Counted from the stretch's first letter, positions 16,866 through 24,455 are shown. The stretch: 64,000 bases of DNA from Arthrobacter sp. Bi26 (GCF_918697925.1 NZ_CAKKMF010000006.1:1-64000), one strand, 5' to 3'. Notes: generated by a model from the sequence alone, not told the origin. A program made the numbers and translations.

Positions 16866-17801
16866 CTAGTCGCCGGCGGCGTCGCGGCCGCGGCGCACGA
16901 TCAGCCGGTCGGGGCCGTGGACCACAGTTGTGTCCTTGTCCTCGTAGTCGAACTGGTTGAGGAAGAAGCGCATGGCGTTGATCCGGCCCCGCTTCTTGTC
17001 GTTGAACTTGATGGTGATCCATGGCGCATGGTCCGTGTCGGTCCGCAGGAACGTCTCCTCCTTGGCTGCCGTGTACTCCTCCCACCGGTCCAGGGAGGCC
17101 AGGTCTATCGGGGAGAGCTTCCAGCGCCGCACCGGGTCTATCTGCCGGATCGCAAAGCGGGTGCGCTGCTCGTGGCGGGTCACGGAGAACCAGAACTTGG
17201 TCAGGTGGATTCCGGAGTCCACCAGCATCCTCTCGAAGAGCGGCGCCTGAATCATGAAAGTGTCGAATTCCTGCTCCGTGCAGAAGCCCATGACCCGCTC
17301 CACATTTGCCCGGTTGTACCAGGAACGGTCGAACATCACGATCTCCCCGGCCGTGGGCAGATGCTGGATGTAGCGCTGGAAGTACCACTGGCCAAGTTCA
17401 CGGTCCGAGGGTTTGCTCAATGCCACGGCCCGGGCCGAGCGGGGATTCAGGTGCTCGGTGAAGCGCTTGATCGTTCCGCCCTTGCCGGCCGCATCCCGGC
17501 CCTCGAATACGATCACGTGCCGGAGCTCCTGGTCCTGGCCCCAGTACTGGAACTTCAGCAGTTCAACCTGGAGCCGGTATTTCTCCAGCTCGTACTCCTC
17601 ACGGGACATCCGCTCGTCGTAGGGGTAGTCTTCCCGCCACGTCTGCACGGCCGAACCGCCCGGGTGGATCAGCTCCGGATCCTCGCCTTGCCCCCCGCGC
17701 ACGGTGTACCCCATCTCCACCAGATGGTCGATGGCCTCCCGCAGGTTTTCCCGGAGCCAACCTTGATCCTCGGGTGTCCACGTCCTGTCCGCATGCGCCA
17801 T
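16866..17801 (-). CDS. ppk2: Polyphosphate kinase 2
   Basis: 311 residues. The P-loop GRDAAGKGG is at 101-109 and the Walker B-like IVMFDRSWYNR at 154-164, with the lid region KFWFSVTRHEQRTRF following. PPK2 enzymes use polyphosphate to phosphorylate nucleoside mono- or diphosphates, or the reverse; class I members act on NDPs. ATG 17801 has a strong AAGGAGG site. It lies 131 bases downstream of the ferritin gene on the same strand, so polyphosphate and iron storage could be co-expressed. Confidence 0.93.
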   Translation of the reverse strand: MAHADRTWTPEDQGWLRENLREAIDHLVEMGYTVRGGQGEDPELIHPGGSAVQTWREDYPYDERMSREEYELEKYRLQVELLKFQYWGQDQELRHVIVFEGRDAAGKGGTIKRFTEHLNPRSARAVALSKPSDRELGQWYFQRYIQHLPTAGEIVMFDRSWYNRANVERVMGFCTEQEFDTFMIQAPLFERMLVDSGIHLTKFWFSVTRHEQRTRFAIRQIDPVRRWKLSPIDLASLDRWEEYTAAKEETFLRTDTDHAPWITIKFNDKKRGRINAMRFFLNQFDYEDKDTTVVHGPDRLIVRRGRDAAGD

Positions 17802-17932
17802 CCCCAGCCTCCTTCCGGCCCCGCTGAACCGTCGCCGGCTTTCTAGGGTGCCGGCAGCGTTCGATGCTCAACTGAGTTCATAGAATGCGACCAGCCTAAG
17901 CCGACAAGTGGAGCTCACGATAGGGATGGGCT

Positions 17933-18520
17933 TCAAAGTGATCCTCCGGCCGCTTCCGGCGTTCCGGAGTCGTGGCCCCCTCCGGTCTGGCCGGCATGAT
18001 GCCCGCCGGATCCCCGGTAGCCACCGCCACCTCCTTGGTCGCCGAGGCGTTCACGGGCCAGGAAGTTTTCGACGTCGAAGAGGTTGTCCGCGCGCCGGGC
18101 AATGTTCAGCAGGGTGGTCATCGAGGCAACCTCTTCGACCTGTTCCTTGAGAAACCAGAGCATGAATTGCTCGCCCAGGGCGTCATTCTCAGCCCTGGCT
18201 GCGGCGAAGATGCCCTTAATGTTCTCGGTGACTTCCTGTTCCTGCGCGAGGGCCAGGGCGAGGGGCTCCTCGACGTCAGCGAAGTCGTTGCGGACCGGAT
18301 CAATGCCAGGGATGGCGACTTTGAGTCCGCGGTCCAGGATGTAGCGGACCATCATCATGGCGTGGTTGCGCTCTTCCAGCGACTGGCGGTAGAAGTGTTT
18401 GGCCAGCTGCGGAAGGTCCTGCCCGTCAAACCATGCGGCCACGGCGACGTATTGGTGGGAGGCGGCGAATTCGTTGCCAACCTGGCGAGTGAGCAGTTCA
18501 GTAAATTTAGCGGATTCCAT
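17933..18520 (-). CDS. Ferritin (non-haem, iron storage)
   Basis: 195 residues. The four-helix ferritin core carries ferroxidase ligands in NEFAASHQYVA and EERNHAMMM, then QFMLWFLKEQVEE in helix D. Such proteins oxidise Fe(II) and store it in a 24-subunit shell; the sequence is nearest to the BfrB-type ferritins of actinobacteria. After residue 162 comes a flexible tail very rich in Gly and His (QGGGGGYRGSGGHHAG), which may bind metal or be disordered. Start ATG 18520 after GGAGC. Downstream gene is ppk2. Confidence 0.9.
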   Translation of the reverse strand: MESAKFTELLTRQVGNEFAASHQYVAVAAWFDGQDLPQLAKHFYRQSLEERNHAMMMVRYILDRGLKVAIPGIDPVRNDFADVEEPLALALAQEQEVTENIKGIFAAARAENDALGEQFMLWFLKEQVEEVASMTTLLNIARRADNLFDVENFLARERLGDQGGGGGYRGSGGHHAGQTGGGHDSGTPEAAGGSL

Positions 18521-18992
18521 CGGGAGCTCCTTACGGGGGTCTGTGTGGGCGACTGCGGACAGAGCTGGCCGGGGTCGGCCGCGCTGTCGATTTGCAGGGG
18601 GTCTTGCTTCGAGCGTCCCGGATGCATGATGGCCGGTCAATAGCCTGCGGTTCCTGGTCGCGGAAGCTTGCCCACAAACAAGAACTGTGAGGATTGGTGT
18701 GGCTGGTCTGGGACTGCCTGGCAGAGTAGGTGCTGGCCGTTCCGCCCTGTGGTCGCGACTCAAACAAGAACTGGCCCCCGTCGGGTGCCCTTCCGTCGAC
18801 TCGTCCGTCCATGGGGTGGGCGGCCGGTACCTGCCCGGCCCACATCGGTGACTTGATCAGAAGGTTGCCCGCCCTGTTTGACGGGGCGTGGCTCGTCACA
18901 GTGCTGTTCCGAAGTGACCTCTACCCGGATTGGTACCGGCCGTGCGCGGCCCTGATCATATCCGCGAAATTGAGGAAGGTGCCTGAACCGCT
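18521..18992. other. Gene-free stretch upstream of the IS110 remnant, with a direct repeat
   Basis: 472 bases without a gene. CAAACAAGAACTG occurs twice in direct orientation (18675-18687 and 18761-18773). Several GC hairpins lie between 18800 and 18955, for example GGCCG/CGGCC at 18938-18951. In IS110-group elements the non-coding left end before the transposase encodes a bridge RNA; this stretch may keep part of such an end, but I cannot place its boundary. Confidence 0.4.
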
Positions 18993-19346
18993 ATGCCTAT
19001 CGTTGCGCATTCCCGCCCGTTTGTCGTCGGCGTCGACACTCACGCCAGGAACCATGTCTACGCCATCATCGCCACCTCAACCGGCGAACTGCTTCAGACC
19101 CGGGACTTCCCCACCACCAGCGCCGGCATCAACCGGGCCATCGCCTGGGTCGCTCGGCGCACCGGCGCCGACCTGGCCACCTTGTGGGTAATCGAGGGCG
19201 TCGCCTCATACGGCGCCCTGCTGGCCGGTGCTGTCGGCGGCGCCGGATACCCGATCGCCGAAGCCACACGGACGGACGCCCGGGCCCGGCACGGGGTCGG
19301 GAAGTCCGATCCGTTGGACGCGCACCGGATCGCCGCAGCCGTCCTG
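18993..19346 (+). mobile_element. IS110-family transposase, N-terminal remnant
   Basis: About 118 residues of the RuvC-like DEDD domain remain: Asp14 in VVGVDTHA, Glu68 in WVIEGVASYG, Asp106 and Asp109 in GKSDPLDAHRIA. These are the four catalytic acids of IS110 recombinases. The sequence stops matching after AAAVL, so the C-terminal domain with the catalytic serine is missing and the element cannot transpose. From there the frame reads into a broken DUF1801 gene in antisense. The upstream non-coding part may hold a relic bridge RNA region. Confidence 0.85.
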
Positions 19347-19416
19347 CGACCAGTTCTCGCTGCGGGTTGTCGTATTTCTCCAGCCACAGATCCACATCGG
19401 GATTCCGGTTTTCCAT
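19345..19416 (-). pseudogene. DUF1801 gene, 5' remnant cut by IS110
   Basis: From ATG 19416, preceded by AGGGTGG at good spacing, the frame reads ENRNPDVDLWLEKYDNPQ, the conserved opening of DUF1801 proteins (xWxxKYDNPxxxxV). After about 23 codons the match ends exactly where the IS110 sequence begins on the other strand. It lies 24 bases downstream of the SRPBCC stop in the same direction, so it was the last gene of an ArsR-SRPBCC-DUF1801 group, a combination seen in many actinobacteria. Confidence 0.7.
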
Positions 19417-19439
19417 AGTTGCCACCCTGTGAGGCCTCG

Positions 19440-19874
19440 CTATGCGGATTCGAGAACGCTTTTGAGGTTGGTCAGTTGCGCGACTTCGGCATTCATGGTG
19501 CGGACAATCACCGGACCCACGAGTTTCATGAGTCCCTTGGGCTGCAGATCCAAGGTGAACAGGACAGTCGTTCCGCCGGACGCTGCACTGAGCCGGTAAG
19601 CGCCGGCCGGGCGGGCAGGGCCGGCCACGACCTGGAAGCCCAGATGCTTTCCGGGGTCCGCAGCCGTGATTTCGTAGTCACCGACGATAGGCCGGCCGCC
19701 CGGACCCGTGAGAGTCTGGCTGTACACGGCACCGAGGTCCCCGGGTGTTCCACTTTTCAGTGTGATGTCCTGCACCCCCGAACGCCATGCCGGGTTGTTC
19801 AGCCCATCGGCGAGGAACGCATAGACATCCTCCGGCGAACGGTTAATGGTGGTCTCGTTCTCGGCGTGAGCCAT
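19440..19874 (-). CDS. SRPBCC family protein
   Basis: 144 residues. The opening NETTINRSPEDVYAFLADGLNNPAWRSGV is the typical first strand and helix of the polyketide cyclase/START-like fold; FTLDLQPKGLMKLVGPVIVRTMNAEV closes it with the long C-terminal helix. It should bind a hydrophobic ligand; no reaction can be named. It lies downstream of an ArsR-type regulator on the same strand (184-base gap) and directly before the truncated DUF1801 gene, so it is probably part of a regulated three-gene unit. Confidence 0.82.
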   Translation of the reverse strand: MAHAENETTINRSPEDVYAFLADGLNNPAWRSGVQDITLKSGTPGDLGAVYSQTLTGPGGRPIVGDYEITAADPGKHLGFQVVAGPARPAGAYRLSAASGGTTVLFTLDLQPKGLMKLVGPVIVRTMNAEVAQLTNLKSVLESA

Positions 19875-20058
19875 GCATACCCCTACTGGTTCTTGGTCCC
19901 GGCCGATTCCCGGCCAGCCGATCGATGTTGTCCATACTGTACGTCGTGCGGCCCTGGCCGGCCCGCGCCCGGTCCAGGTGTCCTCCGGATCGTGCCGTCG
20001 CGGCCGACGTCGACCGCTGTGAGAGGGAGCCGTCTAGCGGTCCACCGGGCGCCGGCAC

Positions 20059-20421
20059 CTAGCGGATTGCCTCTTCCCGCTCTTCAGCCATGGGACTCAG
20101 CGTCAAGCCGCTGGTGTGGATGAGGGTGCCGAGCAGGGATCGTGCGGCCGCGAGCAGGACGTTGACCTCAGGGCTGGCCAGTTCATAAAACAGCCGCCCG
20201 TCGCGTCGCGAGGGGACAATGAGGCGCTGGCGGCGGAGCAGGCTCAAATGCTGGGAGAGGTTCGACGGCTCCAGACCCGTGTTGTCGCGCAGTCTGCTCA
20301 CGGCAACGGGCCCGTCCGCGAGCATTTCCAGGAGCTGGATTCGAGCAGGGTGGCCCATGGACTTGAAAAGTTCGGCCTTAACATCGGTCAGGACCATACT
20401 TGTGGGAAGATCATCCGGCAT
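20059..20421 (-). CDS. ArsR-type winged-helix repressor
   Basis: 120 residues. AELFKSMGHPARIQLLEML is the ArsR opening, DNTGLEPSNLSQHLSLLRRQRLIVPSRRDGRLFYEL the recognition helix and wing. No CxC metal motif is visible in the recognition helix, so it probably senses something other than a thiophilic metal. ATG 20421 has a strong GGAGGGAGG site. It is the first gene of the minus-strand group with SRPBCC and the broken DUF1801 gene and is divergent from the DUF1508 gene. Confidence 0.85.
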   Translation of the reverse strand: MPDDLPTSMVLTDVKAELFKSMGHPARIQLLEMLADGPVAVSRLRDNTGLEPSNLSQHLSLLRRQRLIVPSRRDGRLFYELASPEVNVLLAAARSLLGTLIHTSGLTLSPMAEEREEAIR

Positions 20422-20765
20422 CGGGACCTCCCTCCTTCACATTCAAATATTCTGGGCCGCGCATCTGTGCAGAACCCGCCGACAGGAAAACTAACACGCG
20501 CGAGACAGAAAAGTCTGTCTCGCATCGCCCACGATCGGTCCGCCCGCACATTTATCGTAGCGCCGGACCGCTGCCGTGTCGCCGCCGCCGGAAGACAAAG
20601 TGGTACCTCTTGCGCAGATGAGAACCGTAGTTCAGACTTTCATGAATTCATCAATTCGATTCCGGCCTTCTATGAGTGGCCGGCATTGTTCGGGTGGATT
20701 CGGATTGTTCCCGGTGACAACGGCGTCACCGGGAACAATCGGGTCCCGGCTTCCAGGAGGGTTCT
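20422..20765. other. Divergent intergenic region between ArsR and DUF1508 genes
   Basis: 344 bases without a gene. It must hold the promoters of the ArsR unit (minus) and the DUF1508 gene (plus). The only clear structure is the 16-base inverted repeat at 20703-20740. Confidence 0.5.
20703..20740 (+). promoter_or_regulatory. Perfect 16-base inverted repeat before the DUF1508 gene
   Basis: GATTGTTCCCGGTGAC (20703-20718), 6-base loop, then the exact complement (20725-20740). It ends 13 bases before the AGGAGG site of the DUF1508 gene. It can be a 5'-UTR hairpin, an operator, or the terminator of an upstream transcript; its place just before the ribosome binding site favours a leader structure. 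Confidence 0.6.
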
Positions 20766-21230
20766 ATGACAGGCATGTTCGAACTGTTCACCGATTCCGA
20801 CACTTCCTACCGATTTCGACTGACCGCCCCGGATGGGACTGTCATGGCCCTCTCCAGGTCCTTTCCTGACCTGCCATCGGCGGTGGCCGGGATCGCCGCA
20901 GTAAGGGAGTACGCCGGCATGGGGCTGGTGACCGAAATAGAGGCACCGCAAATTGTCGCCCTGCCCCAGCCCGTGGCCGACGCCATTCCGGTGGAGCCCA
21001 GCGCGCATAACCGTCGAGCCCATGACACGCACGCCGGCGAGCCCCGCGCACGTGCGGGGTCGGCCCGTGACCGAGCGCCCAGATCCCCGGGACGTCCGCC
21101 ACGCACCGGGATCCCGTCCGCCGCGCGCTTCTTGGGCGGCCGGGCCGTCGTCCGGAATCAGCAGCTAATCGTACGGTGGCGGCAGGCCCTGGAGGCGCGG
21201 AGCGCCCACGTTGGGCTCAGCTCGTGCTGA
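20766..21230 (+). CDS. DUF1508 (YegP-like) protein with disordered C-terminal extension
   Basis: 154 residues. The first 55 (FELFTDSDTSYRFRLTAPDG, then AVAGIAAVREYAG) form one DUF1508 repeat, a small beta-rich domain found in YegP-like proteins of unknown role. The remainder is basic and arginine/proline-rich with no family match, longer than usual for a single-repeat protein. A frameshift after about residue 75 could have replaced the true C-terminus. Start ATG 20766 after CAGGAGG. A 16-base hairpin lies just upstream. Confidence 0.65.
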   Translation: MTGMFELFTDSDTSYRFRLTAPDGTVMALSRSFPDLPSAVAGIAAVREYAGMGLVTEIEAPQIVALPQPVADAIPVEPSAHNRRAHDTHAGEPRARAGSARDRAPRSPGRPPRTGIPSAARFLGGRAVVRNQQLIVRWRQALEARSAHVGLSSC

Positions 21231-21315
21231 CTGACGCCGTGTCCCGTGTTGGCACCCCGGGGCGCTCTCCTCGGGCCGGGTGCGGGGCGTCTGCCGTTGG
21301 GCCGGACAGGCAGGG

Positions 21316-21999
21316 ATGGCCATGACCGAGTTGAAGGCGTTGCGGGCCTACTCCAGCGCGCTGGTCGCCGAGGACTGCCTCGCTGGGACCTTTCGCTACG
21401 ATGTGGTCTCGGGGGAGCTGCAGTGGTCCGAGCAGATCTATCAAATCCATGGCTATCACCGGGGCGAGGTGGTGCCGACGGTGGGCGTCCTGATGTCGCA
21501 CCTGCATCCTGACGACCGGAAACGGTGCAGGGAAATTTTTGAGGATGTGGGCCGTGGGGGAGGGTTTTTTGCCAACTACCACCGTCTCTTCGACGCACGC
21601 AGGCGGGAACGCCGCGTCCTGACAGCGGGGGAGGGCGTGCCGGATCGTGACGGGAATCTGCTGTTCATCGACGGATTCATGCTCGACCTCACCAGAACAG
21701 TTCAGCTGGAGACGGACCGGTCCGCCCGCGAGGCCATTGCCGGAGCCATTGGCACGCGGGGCCTCATTGAACAGGCCAAGGGCATCCTGATGGGAATTCT
21801 TCACATCGGTTCCGACGCCGCCTTCGAACGGCTCTCTGCCTACAGCCAGCACCACAACATCAAGCTTGCCCACACGGCCTCGGCCATCGTTCGGCTGGCC
21901 AGCAACACGCAGGAATCCGCCACCCTCCGCAGCTTCGTCCACGCACTGGACAGCCGTTTCTCGGCACGCCGCGATGGGGGCCGCGTTTTTCATCCCTAG
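21316..21999 (+). CDS. PAS-ANTAR domain protein (RNA-binding antiterminator)
   Basis: 227 residues. A PAS domain covers about residues 15-120 (VSGELQWSEQIYQIHGYHRGEVVP, then MSHLHPDDRKRC). An ANTAR domain follows from about residue 140 (ALREAIAGAIGTRGLIEQAKGILMG region, with the conserved IEQAKGILM). ANTAR domains bind tandem hairpins in nascent RNA and stop premature termination; the PAS part would sense the signal. Such proteins are abundant in Arthrobacter and relatives. ATG 21316 and ATG 21322 are both possible. No tandem ANTAR target hairpin is evident nearby. Confidence 0.85.
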   Translation: MAMTELKALRAYSSALVAEDCLAGTFRYDVVSGELQWSEQIYQIHGYHRGEVVPTVGVLMSHLHPDDRKRCREIFEDVGRGGGFFANYHRLFDARRRERRVLTAGEGVPDRDGNLLFIDGFMLDLTRTVQLETDRSAREAIAGAIGTRGLIEQAKGILMGILHIGSDAAFERLSAYSQHHNIKLAHTASAIVRLASNTQESATLRSFVHALDSRFSARRDGGRVFHP

Positions 22000-22130
22000 G
22001 GGACCAAAGGCGCCGGCGGGCCGTTGGCCGGCACGCCCGGCACGCTGCCCTGACCGAATGCTCCGGGCATACCCGGCGGACATTCATAGCACACTCCGAG
22101 GCAGACCGGTCTGTACGCCTCAGCCCAGTG

Positions 22131-22136
22131 TAAAAT
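22131..22136 (+). promoter_or_regulatory. -10 box of a probably leaderless TetR gene
   Basis: TAAAAT at 22131-22136 ends 9 bases before the ATG at 22146. There is no ribosome binding site between them, so transcription should start at or next to the start codon. Confidence 0.45.
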
Positions 22137-22145
22137 TCTTTCATC

Positions 22146-22763
22146 ATGACTGTCGACGACGCCGCGGGCCCCACACTGTTGCCTGCCACAGCCATGGCCG
22201 GACGTGATGAGCCGGTGGACCGTATTCTCGCCACCGCCTACGAGTTGTTCTCCCGCCGCGGCATCCGCGGAGTGGGGGTCAATGAGCTGATCAGCAGTTC
22301 CGGGGTTTCCAAAGCAACCTTCTACAGGCACTTTCCGTCCAAGGACGCCCTGGTACTGGCCTTCCTGGAACTCCGAGACCAGGTGTGGACCGTGGACCTC
22401 ATCGTGGCAGAGGCCAGCCGGCGCGGCGACACCGCCGAAGAACGGCTGCTCGCCGTATTTGACGTGTTCGGCGACTGGTTCCAGCGCGAGGATTTCGAGG
22501 CGTGCTCGTTCATTAACGTCCTGCTGGAGATGGGGGCCGGGCACCCTCTGGGGAAGGCGAGCATCGATTACCTCAGCCGCATCAGGGGCCACATCCAGGC
22601 CCTGGCTGAGGAAGCCGGGCTGGACCGCCCCGAAGAATTTGCGCGGTCCTGGCACATCCTGATGAAGGGCTCCATCATTTCGGCCACCGAAGGCGACACG
22701 CTGGCCTCCAAGCGCGCCCAGCAGATGGCGCGCTGGCTCATCGAGCACCACCGAAACCTGTAG
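22146..22763 (+). CDS. TetR/AcrR family transcriptional regulator
   Basis: 205 residues. The DNA-binding domain spans about residues 25-70: ILATAYELFSRRGIRGVGVNELISSSGVSKATFYRHFPSK with the conserved recognition helix VSKATFYRHF. The C-terminal ligand domain (AEERLLAVFDVFGDWFQ, then DFEACSFINVLLEMG) is typical of regulators that control efflux or lipid genes. The ATG lies 9 bases after a TAAAAT -10 box with no Shine-Dalgarno site, so the mRNA is probably leaderless. No obvious target gene flanks it. Confidence 0.88.
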   Translation: MTVDDAAGPTLLPATAMAGRDEPVDRILATAYELFSRRGIRGVGVNELISSSGVSKATFYRHFPSKDALVLAFLELRDQVWTVDLIVAEASRRGDTAEERLLAVFDVFGDWFQREDFEACSFINVLLEMGAGHPLGKASIDYLSRIRGHIQALAEEAGLDRPEEFARSWHILMKGSIISATEGDTLASKRAQQMARWLIEHHRNL

Positions 22764-22894
22764 CGGCTGTGCCGGGGGAGTGCCCGCATTCGATGCTGGC
22801 TCCTCCATGACCCTGCGCAACGCCGCAGCTTCCTCAACGCAAACAGACACACCTAACAGCGCGGGCGCGCCGCCGTCAACATAGCGCCATGCCC

Positions 22895-22941
22895 CGACGC
22901 CGACGCCGCTCCCGATTCCGACGCCGACACCGACGCCGGCT
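22895..22941. repeat. Degenerate CGACGC hexanucleotide repeat
   Basis: About seven imperfect copies of CGACGC (CGACGC, CGCTCC, CGATTC, CGACAC variants) between the TetR and ArsR genes. It is not part of a believable gene on either strand and looks like a decayed simple repeat. Confidence 0.5.
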
Positions 22942-23031
22942 CCTGATTTCAATGCTGACGCCGGCTCCCTGCCGACCGACAGACGCGCCGCACTCCCATC
23001 ACCTGACCCTCGAACAACTTTGCCCTTGCGA

Positions 23032-23057
23032 AATACGTTAGTCACCACTAACGTATT
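23032..23057 (+). promoter_or_regulatory. ArsR operator-like perfect palindrome
   Basis: AATACGTTAGT (23032-23042), spacer CACC, then the exact complement ACTAACGTATT (23047-23057). It ends 5 bases before the GTG start of the ArsR gene and overlaps the -10 candidate TATTAT (23054-23059). ArsR dimers bind such AT-rich inverted repeats over their own promoters, so this is a strong candidate for autorepression. Confidence 0.7.
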
Positions 23058-23061
23058 ATCT

Positions 23062-23433
23062 GTGTTGGATGCTTTGGAGATTGCTGCGGAGCCGAATCGG
23101 CGACGCCTGCTGCATCTTCTCGCCAGCCACGAACAGGCGGTCGGGGAGCTGGCCGCCCATTTCACGGTGAGCCGCTCCGCGGTGTCCCAGCACCTGCTGT
23201 TACTGGAGCAGGCCGGCCTGGTATCTGCCCGCAAAGAAGGACGGAACAGGTATTACAGGCTCGACCCGGTGGGAATGGGCCGGCTCCGTGAACTTGTCGA
23301 ACAGTTCTGGACCTACGAACTGGATCTGCTGGCATCGGATGCGGCCGCACTTGCCGCACAGCGTCACGGCCCTCCGCAACATCACACGACCAATTCAGAT
23401 ACTTCGCCTCAAGACAAAGGACCACTCTCATGA
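23062..23433 (+). CDS. ArsR-type winged-helix repressor of an AHSA1/YciI operon
   Basis: 123 residues from GTG 23062. LDALEIAAEPNRRRLLHLL is the family opening, FTVSRSAVSQHLLLLEQAGLVSARKEGRNRYYRL the recognition helix and wing. It belongs to the ArsR branch that travels with AHSA1/SRPBCC genes rather than metal resistance; no cysteine metal site is present. A TTG further up (23020) is possible but lies inside the operator palindrome's flank, so the GTG is preferred. The stop overlaps the next ATG by 4 bases. Leaderless or nearly leaderless translation is likely. Confidence 0.85.
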   Translation: MLDALEIAAEPNRRRLLHLLASHEQAVGELAAHFTVSRSAVSQHLLLLEQAGLVSARKEGRNRYYRLDPVGMGRLRELVEQFWTYELDLLASDAAALAAQRHGPPQHHTTNSDTSPQDKGPLS

Positions 23434-24410
23434 TGTTCGATAAGACCATTCACCTGCCCGTCGGCGCCGACGAGGCCTTTGCACTCATCACCGAGCCGGA
23501 ACGTCTGCGCCGCTGGCAGACGGTGGCGGCCCGGGTTGATCTTCGGATTGGCGGCGAATACCGATGGACCGTCACTCCTGGCCACCACGCAGCCGGCACT
23601 TTCACGGAGATCGAGCCGGGCAAGCGCGTCGTCTTCACCTGGGGCTGGGAAGCCGGAATGGACCTGGCGCCGGGCTCTTCCACCGTGTCGATCACGCTGG
23701 AGCCCGACGCCGACGGCACCACGCTCCGTCTGGTCCACGATGGCCTCAACGCCGAACAGGCCGCAGCACATGCCGAGGGCTGGAACCACTACCTGGACCG
23801 CCTGATCGCCGAAACCTCCACCCCGGCCGGCGCCGGTCCGGACGAGTGGTCAGCGGCCCCGGATTCGATCGATCACATCAGCTCTGCTGAGGCATCCCTC
23901 GCCGTGCTCCTGGGCGTGCTGCGAAAGCTCACTCCGGAAGACCGGGAGAAAGCCACTCCCTGCGAAGACTTCACGGCCCACGGGTTGCTGGAGCACCTGG
24001 CCGGTTCGCTGAAGCAGATCGGCGGAGCACTGGGCGCGGACGTGAGCGACGACGCCGGGGCAGGCCCGGAAGTGCGCATCGCCGGACTCGCGCAGGCCAC
24101 CCTGGAGGCGTTCAGCCGCCGTGGTGTCGAAGGCACCATCGACATGGGCTTCGCTGAACTTCCCGCCACCGTCGTCGCCGGAATCATCAACCTCGAGCTG
24201 CTCGTGCACGCGTGGGACTTCGCGAAGGCCACTGGCCAGGAACTCGTCGTCTCCGACGTCGTCACCGATCACGTTGAGGCGCTGGCCCTGCTGACCATCT
24301 CCGACCAGGTCCGCGCCAGCGGCAGCTTCGCCGCCGCCCAGCCGGTCGCGGAGACAGCCGGCAGCCTGGAGCGCCTGATCGCGTTCACCGGCCGAACCAT
24401 CGCCGTCTGA
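23430..24410 (+). CDS. AHSA1/SRPBCC and TIGR03086 (DinB-like) fusion protein
   Basis: 326 residues with two domains. Residues 1-140 are an AHSA1-type SRPBCC domain (FDKTIHLPVGADEAFALIT, then GGEYRWTVTPGH, then AEGWNHYLDRL). Residues 150-326 match the TIGR03086/maleylpyruvate-isomerase-like metal-binding helical bundle (LTPEDREKATPCEDFTAHGLLEHLAGS, with a likely metal His). In most genomes the two are separate genes; here they are one chain. The start overlaps the ArsR stop (ATGA). Function is unknown: possibly thiol-dependent or ligand-binding detoxification. Confidence 0.82.
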   Translation: MMFDKTIHLPVGADEAFALITEPERLRRWQTVAARVDLRIGGEYRWTVTPGHHAAGTFTEIEPGKRVVFTWGWEAGMDLAPGSSTVSITLEPDADGTTLRLVHDGLNAEQAAAHAEGWNHYLDRLIAETSTPAGAGPDEWSAAPDSIDHISSAEASLAVLLGVLRKLTPEDREKATPCEDFTAHGLLEHLAGSLKQIGGALGADVSDDAGAGPEVRIAGLAQATLEAFSRRGVEGTIDMGFAELPATVVAGIINLELLVHAWDFAKATGQELVVSDVVTDHVEALALLTISDQVRASGSFAAAQPVAETAGSLERLIAFTGRTIAV

Positions 24411-24455
24411 AGTTTCCAATACCCGTCAGAGACACCCCAGGAAAGCAGGAACAGT

